Assembly: GCF_030812195.1 (NCBI RefSeq) | Contig: NZ_JAUSSF010000001.1 | Coordinates: 868,001 to 932,000, forward strand | Length of the DNA: 64,000 nucleotides | Direction of reading: 5' to 3' | DNA from: Chryseobacterium lathyri | GTDB taxonomy: Bacteria > Bacteroidota > Bacteroidia > Flavobacteriales > Weeksellaceae | Shown here: positions 1 to 8,768 of the stretch, piece by piece | How the letters are laid out: every line of letters begins with the position of its first letter | Numbering within the stretch: the first letter of the stretch is position 1 | Position numbers and translations under genes: made by a program | The notes under the pieces: model-generated | The model's input: only the letters and a program-made list of their open reading frames with translations | Told to the model about the DNA's origin: nothing | Database searches by the model: none

Positions 1-3000
1 TATGACCTTCTGAAACATACTTCTGGCAGTGCTTTTCTGGAGATCAGAGATTTTCATGATGTTCATCCTACTGCCATTGAAAACAATATCGGGGTTTTTA
101 CTAAAAAAACTCCATTAAAGGATTTTCCTGACGTTTCTGTAAGCCAGATAGGCAGTTCCATCGTAAGTACCTGCACCTGCAACAGTTCCAAAGACATACT
201 TTGTGAGCATCAGACAGAAATTATACACAGTATTTTAGAGGAGAAAAAATTCAGGACTTTTTTTGATCCGTTCCTCCGTAAGAAACTGTTTATTGCTAAA
301 GCTAAAAGTTACGGCTTAGAAAATGCCCCTGATCTTGATATGTATTTCGAACTGGAGTACGTTGATGGCAAAGTCGAGGTACGACCTAAGATCAAAGAAA
401 TGTTGCCTATCGATGAGGATGTTTTTAAACAGCAACTTCTTCCCCAACGCTCATCTGTAATCCATGAATTAGCATTGCAGGAGAACGGGAAAAGGAAGAT
501 TCTGGTTATTGGAAGGCACCGCTATTACAGCCATCTGAATTTTTCCCTTATGGAAGCTGAAACCACACAGGCAGGAAAGCTCAAAAATCCTATAAATCCT
601 GTTGACGCCATGCAGCTTATCTGGAAAGCCGAAGAACCGCAGCATATTAAATTTTACACTGCAGTTTCAGCATTTCAGAATAATTATAATGAAGATTACA
701 ATACAGCCGAACTGGAAGCTCTAAAACTGATCGTACAGAATCCGCTTGGGCTGGAAACCTATTATCATGACCGTGAGCTGTCCGAGACCGTTTCATCAAA
801 ATCTCTTGTTGCCGTACATCTTGAGGTTTTACAGGCAGAAATACAGCTTAGCGTATTCAAAAAGGAGCCTTTTTATGAGGTAACCGGAGCATTGGAATTC
901 AATGATGTATCCATTCCTTTTAAAAATATAATGATCAGGAATGAATATTTTGTCTATAGCCGGAATATTTTCAGCTTTGCAGATGATCCTGATATGCTCC
1001 GCGTGATTAAGTTTTTTAAAGCCAATAATGAGATCCTGCTTGTGCATGCCTCAAAATATGAAGCGTTCATGAAGAATGTTCTCTCTTCGCTGGAAGAACG
1101 GATTCACATCAATTACAGTTACATACAGCCTGCAACGCCAGTACAGCTTGAAGAAAAAAACCACCGGAAAGAACGGATCATTTATCTCCGCCAGCAGGGA
1201 AATTATGTTGCCTTGACTCCGGTTATGAAATACGGACAGGTAGAAGTTCCCGTATATTCCAGAAAGCAGCTTTTTGATACGGACCAGAACGGAAATGTAT
1301 TTAAAATTGACAGAAGTGATGCAGAAGAAGCCCGTTTTACATCTCTCATTATGAAGCAGCATCCGGACTTTGAAGCACAGATGGACGGCTATGATTATTT
1401 TTATCTGCATAAAGATAAATTTCTGGATCAGGACTGGTTTCTGCACTCATTTGAAATATGGAGACGTGAAGGCGTCATCATTCTTGGTTTCAATGAGCTT
1501 AAGAACACAAAACTCAACTCCCACAAGGCAAAGGTCAATATTCAGATTACCAGCGGACTGGATTGGTTCAATGCTAAATTAAAGGTAAGCTTCGGCCAGA
1601 AAGATGCTGCCCTGAAACAGCTTCACCGTGCGATCCGCAACAGAAGTAAATTTGTACAGCTGGATGATGGCACACTCGGGGTTCTCCCTGAAGAATGGAT
1701 CAACAAAATGAATGAATTTTTCCGGATCGGAGAAATTGATGCTGAAGATCTTAAAATTCCAAAGATCAATTTCACTGAAGTCTCCAATTTGTTTGAAAAA
1801 GACATTTTAAGCAACGAGGTACAGGAAGAGCTTTCTTCTTATTCACTTCAGTTCTCATCCGTTAAAGATATTCCTCGGATCAGCATCCCTTCCGGGTTGA
1901 ATGCGGTGCTGAGGGATTATCAGCATGATGGGCTGAACTGGCTGAATTTTTTGGACGGTTTCAATTTCGGCGGATGTCTGGCTGATGATATGGGTCTTGG
2001 AAAAACGCTTCAGGTGATTGCATTTATTCTTTCCCAACGCGAAAAAAGAGGGCATGTTACCAACCTCGTGGTAGTGCCTACTTCCCTGCTCTTCAACTGG
2101 CAGGAAGAAATTAACAGGTTTGCTCCTTCCATAAAGGTAATGACTCATTATGGAGCGGACAGATTGAAAACTACAGAACATTTTTCTGAATATGAGATGG
2201 TCCTTACCAGCTACGGAATGTTACTTTCGGATATCCGTTTTCTTAGAAATTTCCGATTCAACTGTGTTTTCCTTGATGAATCACAAACGATTAAAAATCC
2301 TAATTCGGAAAGATATAAGGCAGCACGTCTGCTGAATTCAAGAAACAGGATCGTTCTTACAGGAACTCCTATTGAAAATAATACTTTTGATCTTTACAGT
2401 CAGCTTTCTTTTGCATGTCCGGGGCTTCTGGGAAGCAAACAGTATTTTAAAGACATCTATGCTGTTCCGATTGATAAATTTGAATACGGGAAGCGTGCTC
2501 AGGAACTTCAGCAGAAAATAAAGCCTTTTATTCTCCGCAGAACAAAAAAGCAGGTTGCCAAAGAGCTTCCTGAAAAAACAGAGATGGTAATCTACTGCGA
2601 AATGGATACCGAGCAGCGTAAGATCTATGATGCTTATGAAAAAGAGCTCCGCGAATTTATTGCAGCCAATGATGATGACGATCTCAATAAAAACAGCATG
2701 CATGTTCTGACAGGGCTTACCAGACTCAGACAAATTTGTAATTCTCCTGTACTGCTAAAAGAGGGATATTCCGGTGATCATGCCGTGAAAATAGAAATAC
2801 TGATGGAACAGATCCAAAGTAAGTCTAAAGATCATAAAATCCTAGTGTTCTCACAATTTGTAGAGATGCTGGATTTACTTAAAGCTGAACTTGAACGTAA
2901 AAATATTGCTTTTGAATACCTTACCGGACAAACTAAAAACAGGAAGAAAGCCGTTAATAATTTCCAGGAAAATGAAGAGGTCCGAGTGTTCCTGATCAGT

Positions 3001-3297
3001 TTGAAGGCTGGTGGTGTAGGTCTTAATCTTACGAAAGCAGATTATATCTATCTGGTAGATCCGTGGTGGAATCCTGCGGCTGAAAATCAGGCTATTGACC
3101 GTAGTTACCGGATTGGCCAGACTAAAAATGTAATCGCGGTCCGGCTGATATGTTCAAATACTGTAGAAGAGAAGATTTTAAGTCTTCAGAAAAAGAAAAA
3201 CGAATTGGCTCAAAACCTGCTCCAGACCGATGGAACCGGTATTCAGAAGCTCTCAAAGCATGATTTACTGGAAATACTGGAGTCAAAACCTTTATAA
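1..3297 (+). CDS. SWIM zinc finger / SNF2-family DEAD-box helicase, 5' end missing
   Basis: The reading frame is open from base 1, so the true start lies upstream of the window. The first visible part (near bases 166-215) encodes a CxC...CxH pattern typical of a SWIM zinc finger. From about base 1900 comes the SNF2 ATPase core: Walker A (DDMGLGKT), a DExx box in the form LDESQ, and motif III TGTPIEN. The C-terminal helicase lobe follows, with SLKAGGVGLNL and the arginine-finger motif QAIDRSYRIGQ. SWIM-SNF2 proteins are thought to be DNA-stimulated ATPases that remodel protein-nucleic acid complexes; the bacterial role is poorly defined. The usual DEAQ/DEAH is DESQ here, a mild variation. It is followed by a terminator shared with a convergent gene. 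The family call is secure and the cellular role is not. Confidence 0.93.
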   Translation, partial: YDLLKHTSGSAFLEIRDFHDVHPTAIENNIGVFTKKTPLKDFPDVSVSQIGSSIVSTCTCNSSKDILCEHQTEIIHSILEEKKFRTFFDPFLRKKLFIAKAKSYGLENAPDLDMYFELEYVDGKVEVRPKIKEMLPIDEDVFKQQLLPQRSSVIHELALQENGKRKILVIGRHRYYSHLNFSLMEAETTQAGKLKNPINPVDAMQLIWKAEEPQHIKFYTAVSAFQNNYNEDYNTAELEALKLIVQNPLGLETYYHDRELSETVSSKSLVAVHLEVLQAEIQLSVFKKEPFYEVTGALEFNDVSIPFKNIMIRNEYFVYSRNIFSFADDPDMLRVIKFFKANNEILLVHASKYEAFMKNVLSSLEERIHINYSYIQPATPVQLEEKNHRKERIIYLRQQGNYVALTPVMKYGQVEVPVYSRKQLFDTDQNGNVFKIDRSDAEEARFTSLIMKQHPDFEAQMDGYDYFYLHKDKFLDQDWFLHSFEIWRREGVIILGFNELKNTKLNSHKAKVNIQITSGLDWFNAKLKVSFGQKDAALKQLHRAIRNRSKFVQLDDGTLGVLPEEWINKMNEFFRIGEIDAEDLKIPKINFTEVSNLFEKDILSNEVQEELSSYSLQFSSVKDIPRISIPSGLNAVLRDYQHDGLNWLNFLDGFNFGGCLADDMGLGKTLQVIAFILSQREKRGHVTNLVVVPTSLLFNWQEEINRFAPSIKVMTHYGADRLKTTEHFSEYEMVLTSYGMLLSDIRFLRNFRFNCVFLDESQTIKNPNSERYKAARLLNSRNRIVLTGTPIENNTFDLYSQLSFACPGLLGSKQYFKDIYAVPIDKFEYGKRAQELQQKIKPFILRRTKKQVAKELPEKTEMVIYCEMDTEQRKIYDAYEKELREFIAANDDDDLNKNSMHVLTGLTRLRQICNSPVLLKEGYSGDHAVKIEILMEQIQSKSKDHKILVFSQFVEMLDLLKAELERKNIAFEYLTGQTKNRKKAVNNFQENEEVRVFLISLKAGGVGLNLTKADYIYLVDPWWNPAAENQAIDRSYRIGQTKNVIAVRLICSNTVEEKILSLQKKKNELAQNLLQTDGTGIQKLSKHDLLEILESKPL

Positions 3298-3344
3298 AAA
3301 AGCATTTTTAATACAATATTCAGCTAGATCGGTTCAAAAAAGAA

Positions 3345-3369
3345 AACCGACAGATAGAATCTGCCGGTT
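3345..3369 (-). terminator. Rho-independent terminator of the GEVED/T9SS gene
   Basis: An 11-bp stem with one mismatch (AACCG.CAGAT against ATCTG.CGGTT) and a 3-nt loop. On the minus strand it is followed by a TTCTTTTTT tract. A second, mutually exclusive pairing (TCGGTT at 3329-3334 with AACCGA at 3345-3350) exists. It sits between convergent genes. Confidence 0.7.
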
Positions 3370-3408
3370 AAAAAACAAAAATTGATATGGATATGATTAG
3401 ATAAGTGT

Positions 3409-4707
3409 TTATTTTTTGATGATCTTTTCAGTGATGCTTTTTTTATCTTTAGTGTAGATCCTGATCAGGTACGTTCCAGAGGTAAAGCCGTTCATATTAA
3501 CAGTGCCGGATGTTCCTTCCAAAAGCTTCTGCCCTGATAAGCTGTAAACTTCATATTTTTCAAGTCCTTCTTCTGTTTGTACTGTTACGGAACCTGATGT
3601 AGGATTCGGGTATATTTTTGCAGAAGCTTTCTTTGTGACCTCCGATGTAGCCAGATTGGATGCCAGCACATTTAAAATATAATCTTCGGCCTGCCCTATG
3701 AACCATCCTGAAGGACATGGCAGATTTTCCAAGGTCCCCATCCATGAATTAGATTCGTAAGCTTTGACTATTCTTAAACGGGTCTGCCCCAGCATTGCAC
3801 CGGCAGGAATTGTTATGGTTCCGGATGTTACTCCCGACTGTTTGCCGGGGATAGGATCAGAATTGTCCAGATAGCCCAGATTAAATACTTCATCAGGATC
3901 AAATACATTATTATGATTAAAGTCGATGTAAGCATATGCAGAAACACTGGCCTGGCCCTGAGTTCCTCCTGTAATCGTTATAGGATAAGAATTACCTCTG
4001 TTCACATTGAAAACAGTATTGGTAAAATTTTCGATCACATCTGAAGTACCATCTATATTACTTTCGCTGGATATCCCTGTAAATTCTACTTTTGTAATTT
4101 CGCTAACAGTCAGAGTTGTAATATTTTCAGCTCCACAGTATGGTGATGGGAAAACCCCACTATTTCCTGCAATATTAACGGTGTAATCTTCGGTTTGTCC
4201 CGCTCTTAAGCTGGTATCACATGCTGTACTGATGGAATTCGGTGCATTGGGATCAGAATAAGCTGCGGTATTAGTATTTTTCAGAACTCTCATTCTTGTG
4301 GCACCGGATGCTGCATTCGCGGGAACTGCAATGGTACCGTTAACCGTAAAGGCATTAAAAGGGTTCGCTGCTGCCAGCCTACCGATATAGAAACTTTCTC
4401 CCGCATCATCAAAATTACCATTCCTGTTAAAGTCAATAAAAACAACAACATCGCTTGGAAAAGTACTGGAAGGACCTTTTACAGAAATCTGATAACTGTT
4501 TCCTGCCTGAAGATCTGCAGACAGTGAGGTAAAATCCTCATAAGGCTGTGCATTCCCTGATTGTGAAGTTGAGGTATTATTGATATTTCCAAAACTAACG
4601 TTGGTGATCATATTGCTATCTGTTCCATATTGAAATACAGGAGTACAGTATTGTGCGTTCATCAGCATATAGAATACCACAGCAGAAAGAGTAGATAATT
4701 TCTTCAT
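3409..4707 (-). CDS. Secreted GEVED-repeat protein with type IX sorting domain
   Basis: 432 aa. It starts with a short signal peptide (MKKLSTLSAVVFYMLMNAQ). Two copies of the GEVED module follow, each with a FIDFNRNGNFDD-like or YIDFNHNNVFDPDE calcium-type loop and ending in GQTEDY or GQAEDY. The last ~70 residues are a type A T9SS C-terminal sorting domain (KIYPNPTSGSVTV ... ITEKIIKK). The protein should cross the outer membrane through the type IX system and be released or surface-attached. GEVED modules are common in Bacteroidetes adhesins and exo-proteins; no catalytic motif is visible, so the substrate or partner is unknown. It is a single gene with its own terminator. A TAAATTTG -7-like element lies on the minus strand at 4730-4737, about 23 nt before the ATG, but I see no good -33. 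Confidence 0.9.
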   Translation of the reverse strand: MKKLSTLSAVVFYMLMNAQYCTPVFQYGTDSNMITNVSFGNINNTSTSQSGNAQPYEDFTSLSADLQAGNSYQISVKGPSSTFPSDVVVFIDFNRNGNFDDAGESFYIGRLAAANPFNAFTVNGTIAVPANAASGATRMRVLKNTNTAAYSDPNAPNSISTACDTSLRAGQTEDYTVNIAGNSGVFPSPYCGAENITTLTVSEITKVEFTGISSESNIDGTSDVIENFTNTVFNVNRGNSYPITITGGTQGQASVSAYAYIDFNHNNVFDPDEVFNLGYLDNSDPIPGKQSGVTSGTITIPAGAMLGQTRLRIVKAYESNSWMGTLENLPCPSGWFIGQAEDYILNVLASNLATSEVTKKASAKIYPNPTSGSVTVQTEEGLEKYEVYSLSGQKLLEGTSGTVNMNGFTSGTYLIRIYTKDKKSITEKIIKK

Positions 4708-4907
4708 TTATTCCTTTATTTTGTTGATACAAATTTATATTTATTTAGAATTAATAAAAATAAGAAACGAATGATATTTATCACCTTTTGCAGAATAATT
4801 TAAAAATCAGGAAGACATTTGAGCCAAAACTACTGAAAATCAATAGTATATATATTTGTAATGCATATAGGAAATCTGTAGGATCTATGGGTGTGTAAGC
4901 AACAATA

Positions 4908-5408
4908 CTAAGCTCGGGAAAGCTGATCGAGCTTTTTCAACAATGCAGGTATTCTGTAAGATCCGTACATCTGCTCTACTTTAGGAAGTATTTCATCAAC
5001 ATCGGCTCCTTTTGCCGTGAGAAATAACGGGGTTTTGCTCTCTCCTCTTAAAACATTTCTTCTTTGGGAATCCGGTGATGCAAATTCATTTTTAGCAATT
5101 CCAATGATTGCATACTTCCGGTTCAGAGCTTCATAAAGATATCCTCCAAGTCCAATTTTATTATCATTATCAAGGGTAACATATCCATCAACTATAATAA
5201 TATCTCCTTCCTTTAATTCAATTGTATTTAATAAACTCAGTATGCAGGGAAGTTCTCTTTTGTAGAAGGCACCACTTTCATATCCGGAGGAGACTTCTGT
5301 TTTTTCGGTAAAGATATCAGCCTCATTTTCTGAAGTCCAGTCTTCAAATGCAATACATACGGTGTTTGCATGGTCCTCATAATAATAAGTATCAAAAGCG
5401 TAAATCAT
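4908..5408 (-). CDS. Divergent endonuclease V-like protein
   Basis: 166 aa, shorter than typical endonuclease V (about 210-230 aa). The three acidic metal ligands seem present: Asp6 in AFDTYYY, Glu52 in KRELP and Asp74 in IIVDGY, followed by the IGIAKN strand typical of the family. The usual HPRxxGLASHLG segment after the DG motif is replaced by a shorter LDNDNKIGLGGYLYEAL stretch without the conserved His/Arg. Family members nick DNA or RNA at deoxyinosine or inosine; this one may have altered specificity. It is the last gene of a three-gene minus-strand operon, 15 nt after the VOC gene. Family assignment is good, activity is inference. Confidence 0.75.
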   Translation of the reverse strand: MIYAFDTYYYEDHANTVCIAFEDWTSENEADIFTEKTEVSSGYESGAFYKRELPCILSLLNTIELKEGDIIIVDGYVTLDNDNKIGLGGYLYEALNRKYAIIGIAKNEFASPDSQRRNVLRGESKTPLFLTAKGADVDEILPKVEQMYGSYRIPALLKKLDQLSRA

Positions 5409-5423
5409 ATTTTCTTTCTAACA

Positions 5424-5786
5424 TTAAAAAAACTCCCCGAAATGCCACAAAATCCCTGACGGGTCATGTACAAAACATTCTTTTCCCCACTCCATTGTTC
5501 GTACAGGGGTAAGCTTTACTTTTTCATATTTCTCAGTAAGATGTAAAGTCTGAAGTTCCTTCCAGAAATCATCTGTATTCTCTACTTCCATAAAGACCAT
5601 GGTATTGTCTACCCAATCTTTGGCATAGTAATCCTGAAGATAAAATCCTGTTTCCTGCCTTTTAAACAAAGATAATTTAGGTTCAAGAATTATTTCCTCA
5701 AACCCAAGATCTCTGTAGAAATTCCTACTTATTTCAAAATTTTCAGCGCCGATAAATGGTCTGATCGATTTTACACCTTGTCTCAT
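5424..5786 (-). CDS. VOC (glyoxalase/bleomycin-resistance fold) protein
   Basis: About 120 aa. It has the paired beta-alpha-beta-beta-beta layout of single-domain VOC proteins: RPFIGAENFEISRNFYRDLGF at the N-terminus in outline, and the closing MEWGKECFVHDPSGILWHFGE. The substrate cannot be read from the sequence. I chose the start at 5786 because its ATG overlaps the TGA of the upstream acetyltransferase (ATGA), a normal translational-coupling arrangement. An in-frame ATG at 5804 would add six residues and give a 22-nt overlap. It is the middle gene of the acetyltransferase - VOC - endonuclease V-like operon. Confidence 0.85.
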   Translation of the reverse strand: MRQGVKSIRPFIGAENFEISRNFYRDLGFEEIILEPKLSLFKRQETGFYLQDYYAKDWVDNTMVFMEVENTDDFWKELQTLHLTEKYEKVKLTPVRTMEWGKECFVHDPSGILWHFGEFF

Positions 5787-6232
5787 GGTTTTCTGTTTTT
5801 CCATTTATTATAGGTCATTTCAAACTTAATTTCGCTTTTCCTATGCCTACCTGCTTCCTGCCATCCGGACTTTCTGTAGAATGTTTCAGCTCTGGTCCCC
5901 GGTGCAGTTCCCAGCCATACATCTTCTTTGGTTTGCCCAAAATACCAGTCAAGCATAATATCGTGAAGTTTCCTTCCTAATCCAAGATTTTCAAAGTCAG
6001 GATGTATAAAAAGGGCCCAGATGTTATTTTCCTTCAGATCTGTGATGGAAAAACCTACAATTTGGGATTCTATTTCACCAACCCAGCCTTTCCCTCTTTC
6101 AAACAGAAACTCTTCACAGTCTGCATTGGTTACCAATGCGGGATCAGAAAGAGTGTTCTCCTTTACAGCGTTTCGGACGATCTGGATCTGCGGAATGTCT
6201 TCCAATCTGGCTTCTCGGATGATTATATTCAT
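5783..6232 (-). CDS. GNAT family N-acetyltransferase
   Basis: 149 aa from the ATG at 6232 (MNIIIREARLEDIPQIQ). The longer frame, beginning 39 nt upstream, has no homology-like sequence. The fold is recognisable from the N-terminal IREARLEDIPQI strand-helix, central strands (IWALFIHPDFENLGLGRKL, where the last residues form the acetyl-CoA pyrophosphate loop) and the C-terminal TRAETFYRKSGWQEAGRH. It should transfer acetyl groups from acetyl-CoA to a small molecule or protein amine; the acceptor is unknown. First gene of the operon with the VOC and endonuclease V-like genes. Confidence 0.88.
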   Translation of the reverse strand: MNIIIREARLEDIPQIQIVRNAVKENTLSDPALVTNADCEEFLFERGKGWVGEIESQIVGFSITDLKENNIWALFIHPDFENLGLGRKLHDIMLDWYFGQTKEDVWLGTAPGTRAETFYRKSGWQEAGRHRKSEIKFEMTYNKWKNRKP

Positions 6233-6386
6233 TTGATTTGAATTAAAACCTATTATCAAGGTAAGGCGCAATTTTTATCTGTCTGATGTTTATTATGGAA
6301 AATAGCAAACATTTGTTTTACTTTATTTTAGATATTCTTATTTAAAGTAATTTCCTTTTTTATCTTTGCTTTAACCCAACAATAAA

Positions 6387-7430
6387 TTATTTCTTATCTA
6401 CTACAATTCTTTCTGCCCTGTTTGCAATTTCCCAGGCAGTGGCAAAAATCAACTGGGCTCTTTTTTCCAGCAACGGATAATCAATTTTCTCAGGATCATC
6501 GGTTGGTTTGTGATAATCCTCATGAATACCGTCAAAGAAAAAAGCTACCGGAACATTGTTCTTTGCAAAATTATAATGATCTGAGCGATAATACAGCTGT
6601 TCCGGATCTGCCGGATCATCATATTTATAGTTTAATTCCAAATTATTTGTCTTTTTATTGGCTGCTTCATTGACAACTTTAAGCTGGGAGCTCAGCATTT
6701 CAGACCCTATCACATATACATATTGTTTTCCTCTGTTGGCTGCATCATCACGCCCGATCATATCAATATTAAGGTCAACCACAGTATTGGCCAATGGAAA
6801 TACGGGATTGCTGGTGTAGTATTCAGATCCGAACAGGCCATGCTCCTCTCCCGTTACATGGAGGAACAGAATTGATCTTTTGGGACCGTTCCCAGCCTTC
6901 TTAGCTTCCTGAAAAGCTTTTGCAATCTGCATAACGGCTACAGTTCCGCTTCCGTCATCATCAGCTCCGTTATAAATAACCCCGTTTTTAGTTCCAACGT
7001 GGTCATAATGGGCAGAAATCACTATTATTTCTTCAGGCTTATCGCTTCCCTCAATGAACGCAAGAATATTTTCAGAATCCGGAAGATTTCCACCGCCTCT
7101 TTTTTTCATAAACTCTGCAGGAACCTTTTGATAATAGGAACCTAACGCCTTTGGAGGAGTAATTCCCAAGCTTTTATAATAATTGATCATATACTCACCC
7201 GCTTTTTTCTGTCCCGGACTTCCGGTATCTCTTCCCCCCATCTCATCGGAAGCAATCACATATAAGTTTTTCTTTAGCTCATCAGCTTTAATAGTCTTAT
7301 AGGCAGAAAGAAAGGCTTTATCACCTTTTGCTACAGATGTGGAGTGAGTTGAAGCACCTTCAGAAGATTTCGCTGTTCCGCAGCTGACCACAACAGCCAG
7401 GCTCAACAACGGGAGAAGTATTTTTTTCAT
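6387..7430 (-). CDS. M28 family zinc aminopeptidase, lipoprotein
   Basis: 347 aa. The N-terminus is a lipoprotein signal with the lipobox ending at Cys17 (VVVSCGT), so the enzyme is probably anchored in an envelope membrane. The two-zinc M28 site is complete: HYDHVG, GADDDGSGT, the catalytic TGEEHG pair, DMIGRDD and the late RSDHYNF histidine. Such enzymes remove N-terminal residues from peptides in the periplasm or at the surface, probably for nutrient scavenging. It is transcribed alone, divergently from the aminotransferase, with an AT-rich 88-nt shared upstream region. Confidence 0.92.
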   Translation of the reverse strand: MKKILLPLLSLAVVVSCGTAKSSEGASTHSTSVAKGDKAFLSAYKTIKADELKKNLYVIASDEMGGRDTGSPGQKKAGEYMINYYKSLGITPPKALGSYYQKVPAEFMKKRGGGNLPDSENILAFIEGSDKPEEIIVISAHYDHVGTKNGVIYNGADDDGSGTVAVMQIAKAFQEAKKAGNGPKRSILFLHVTGEEHGLFGSEYYTSNPVFPLANTVVDLNIDMIGRDDAANRGKQYVYVIGSEMLSSQLKVVNEAANKKTNNLELNYKYDDPADPEQLYYRSDHYNFAKNNVPVAFFFDGIHEDYHKPTDDPEKIDYPLLEKRAQLIFATAWEIANRAERIVVDKK

Positions 7431-7518
7431 ATGATAATAATTTGCTTAAAAATAACAAATTTTATTTAATCTTCAACGAATGTCTATTTTCCTTATATTT
7501 GATATAAATGCAACATAG

Positions 7519-8658
7519 ATGGATAAAATTTATGGATTTACACATTATTCCTTTTTCACTGAAATGTCTGAGCTGGCTACAAAGCATAATAGTTTTGACC
7601 TTTCTTTGGGACTTCCTGATTTTGATATTGATGAACGGTTAAAATCATTTTTAAAGGAAGCTGTAGATTCCAACAAGCATCAGTATGAGCCACTTGCAGG
7701 CAATCCTCTGTTGATAAATAATATTATCGCATACAATGCAGCACGTAAAAACAGCATCAGCCTTAAAGAAAATGAGGTAACTGTTGTTCCATGTGCAACC
7801 TTTGCTTTACATACAGCCCTTAAATCCATTTTAAGCCAGGGAGATGAAGTAATTATTATTCAGCCTTCCTATTATACTTACGGTCCTTCTGTCGTTCTTA
7901 ACTGCGGCACTCCTGTTTATTATGACCTTGATAATGATTTTACCATTAATTGGGAGAAGTTTCAAAATTGCATCTCTGAAAAAACAAAAGCCATTATTGT
8001 CAACTCCCCACAAAATCCTACAGGAACCATCTGGAAACAAAAGGACTGGAACCAGCTCTATGAACTAATAAAACACCAGGAAATTTATCTCATATCGGAA
8101 GAAATCTATGATACCTACTGCTATGACGGAATCGAACATTACAGTTCTTTTCTTCATCCTGAGCTGAAAAACAAGACTTTCTGCATTTTTTCTTTCGGGA
8201 AAATGTTTCATACTTCCGGCTGGAAGGTCAGCTATTTACTTGCCTCAGAACATCTTACTTCAAAATTCAGATGCCACCAGCAATATATTTCCTATAGTGC
8301 GAATGCTCCCGCCCAATATGCCCTTGCCAAATATCTGGAAGTATTTGATTCCTGTGAAAATAAAAAGAAGATGCAGCGAAAAAGGGATATATTTAATGAA
8401 ATGATTGCATTTACACCTTTAGAAGCAACTAAAAAGGCTGAGGGAAGCGTTTTTCAAATTGTTAATTTCAGGAATGTTTCTAATACGATGACAGATGTAG
8501 AGTTCTCAAAATGGTTAACAGTAGAGAAAGGAACAGCATGCCTTCCCCTTTCTGCCTTCTATAATTCACGGCAGAATTCCGATTATGTACGGTTCAGTTT
8601 TGCCAAAAAAGATGAATTGATCATCCAGGCCCTGGAACATCTGCAGAAAAACCTGTAG
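7519..8658 (+). CDS. PLP-dependent class I/II aminotransferase (methionine aminotransferase-like)
   Basis: 379 aa, full length for fold type I aminotransferases. Visible family motifs are the N-terminal LSLGLPDFDI substrate segment, NSPQNPTGT (the Asn and Pro of the PLP pocket), SEEIYDTYCY, and the Schiff-base lysine in FSFGKMFHTSGWKVSY. The NPTGT and SFGKxFHxTGWK style resembles the methionine/kynurenine aminotransferase group (E. coli YbdL). It would transaminate methionine or aromatic amino acids in the cytoplasm; exact specificity is inference. A weak -7-like element (TATATTTG, 7494-7501) precedes it, without a clear -33. Confidence 0.88.
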   Translation: MDKIYGFTHYSFFTEMSELATKHNSFDLSLGLPDFDIDERLKSFLKEAVDSNKHQYEPLAGNPLLINNIIAYNAARKNSISLKENEVTVVPCATFALHTALKSILSQGDEVIIIQPSYYTYGPSVVLNCGTPVYYDLDNDFTINWEKFQNCISEKTKAIIVNSPQNPTGTIWKQKDWNQLYELIKHQEIYLISEEIYDTYCYDGIEHYSSFLHPELKNKTFCIFSFGKMFHTSGWKVSYLLASEHLTSKFRCHQQYISYSANAPAQYALAKYLEVFDSCENKKKMQRKRDIFNEMIAFTPLEATKKAEGSVFQIVNFRNVSNTMTDVEFSKWLTVEKGTACLPLSAFYNSRQNSDYVRFSFAKKDELIIQALEHLQKNL

Positions 8659-8725
8659 ATAAGGCATCAGTCAATCTAAAAAACATGCATAGCCATGCAC
8701 TTGAAAAATTCTTTTTATCAATAAA

Positions 8726-8750
8726 AAAGCACCGCTTGAGACGGTGCTTT
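8726..8750 (-). terminator. Rho-independent terminator for hppA (probably bidirectional)
   Basis: A perfect 9-bp stem, AAAGCACCG and CGGTGCTTT, with a 7-nt loop. On the minus strand it is followed by TTTTTTAT, so it best serves the pyrophosphatase gene ending at 8769. It can also end the convergent aminotransferase transcript. Confidence 0.85.
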
Positions 8751-8768
8751 GAATATTTAACTCTGATT

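Noticed and set aside
4851-4858. Plus-strand TATATTTG that could be a promoter for a small RNA
   Set aside because: No TTTG at a workable distance (the nearest is 29 nt away) and no gene or terminator downstream on that strand.
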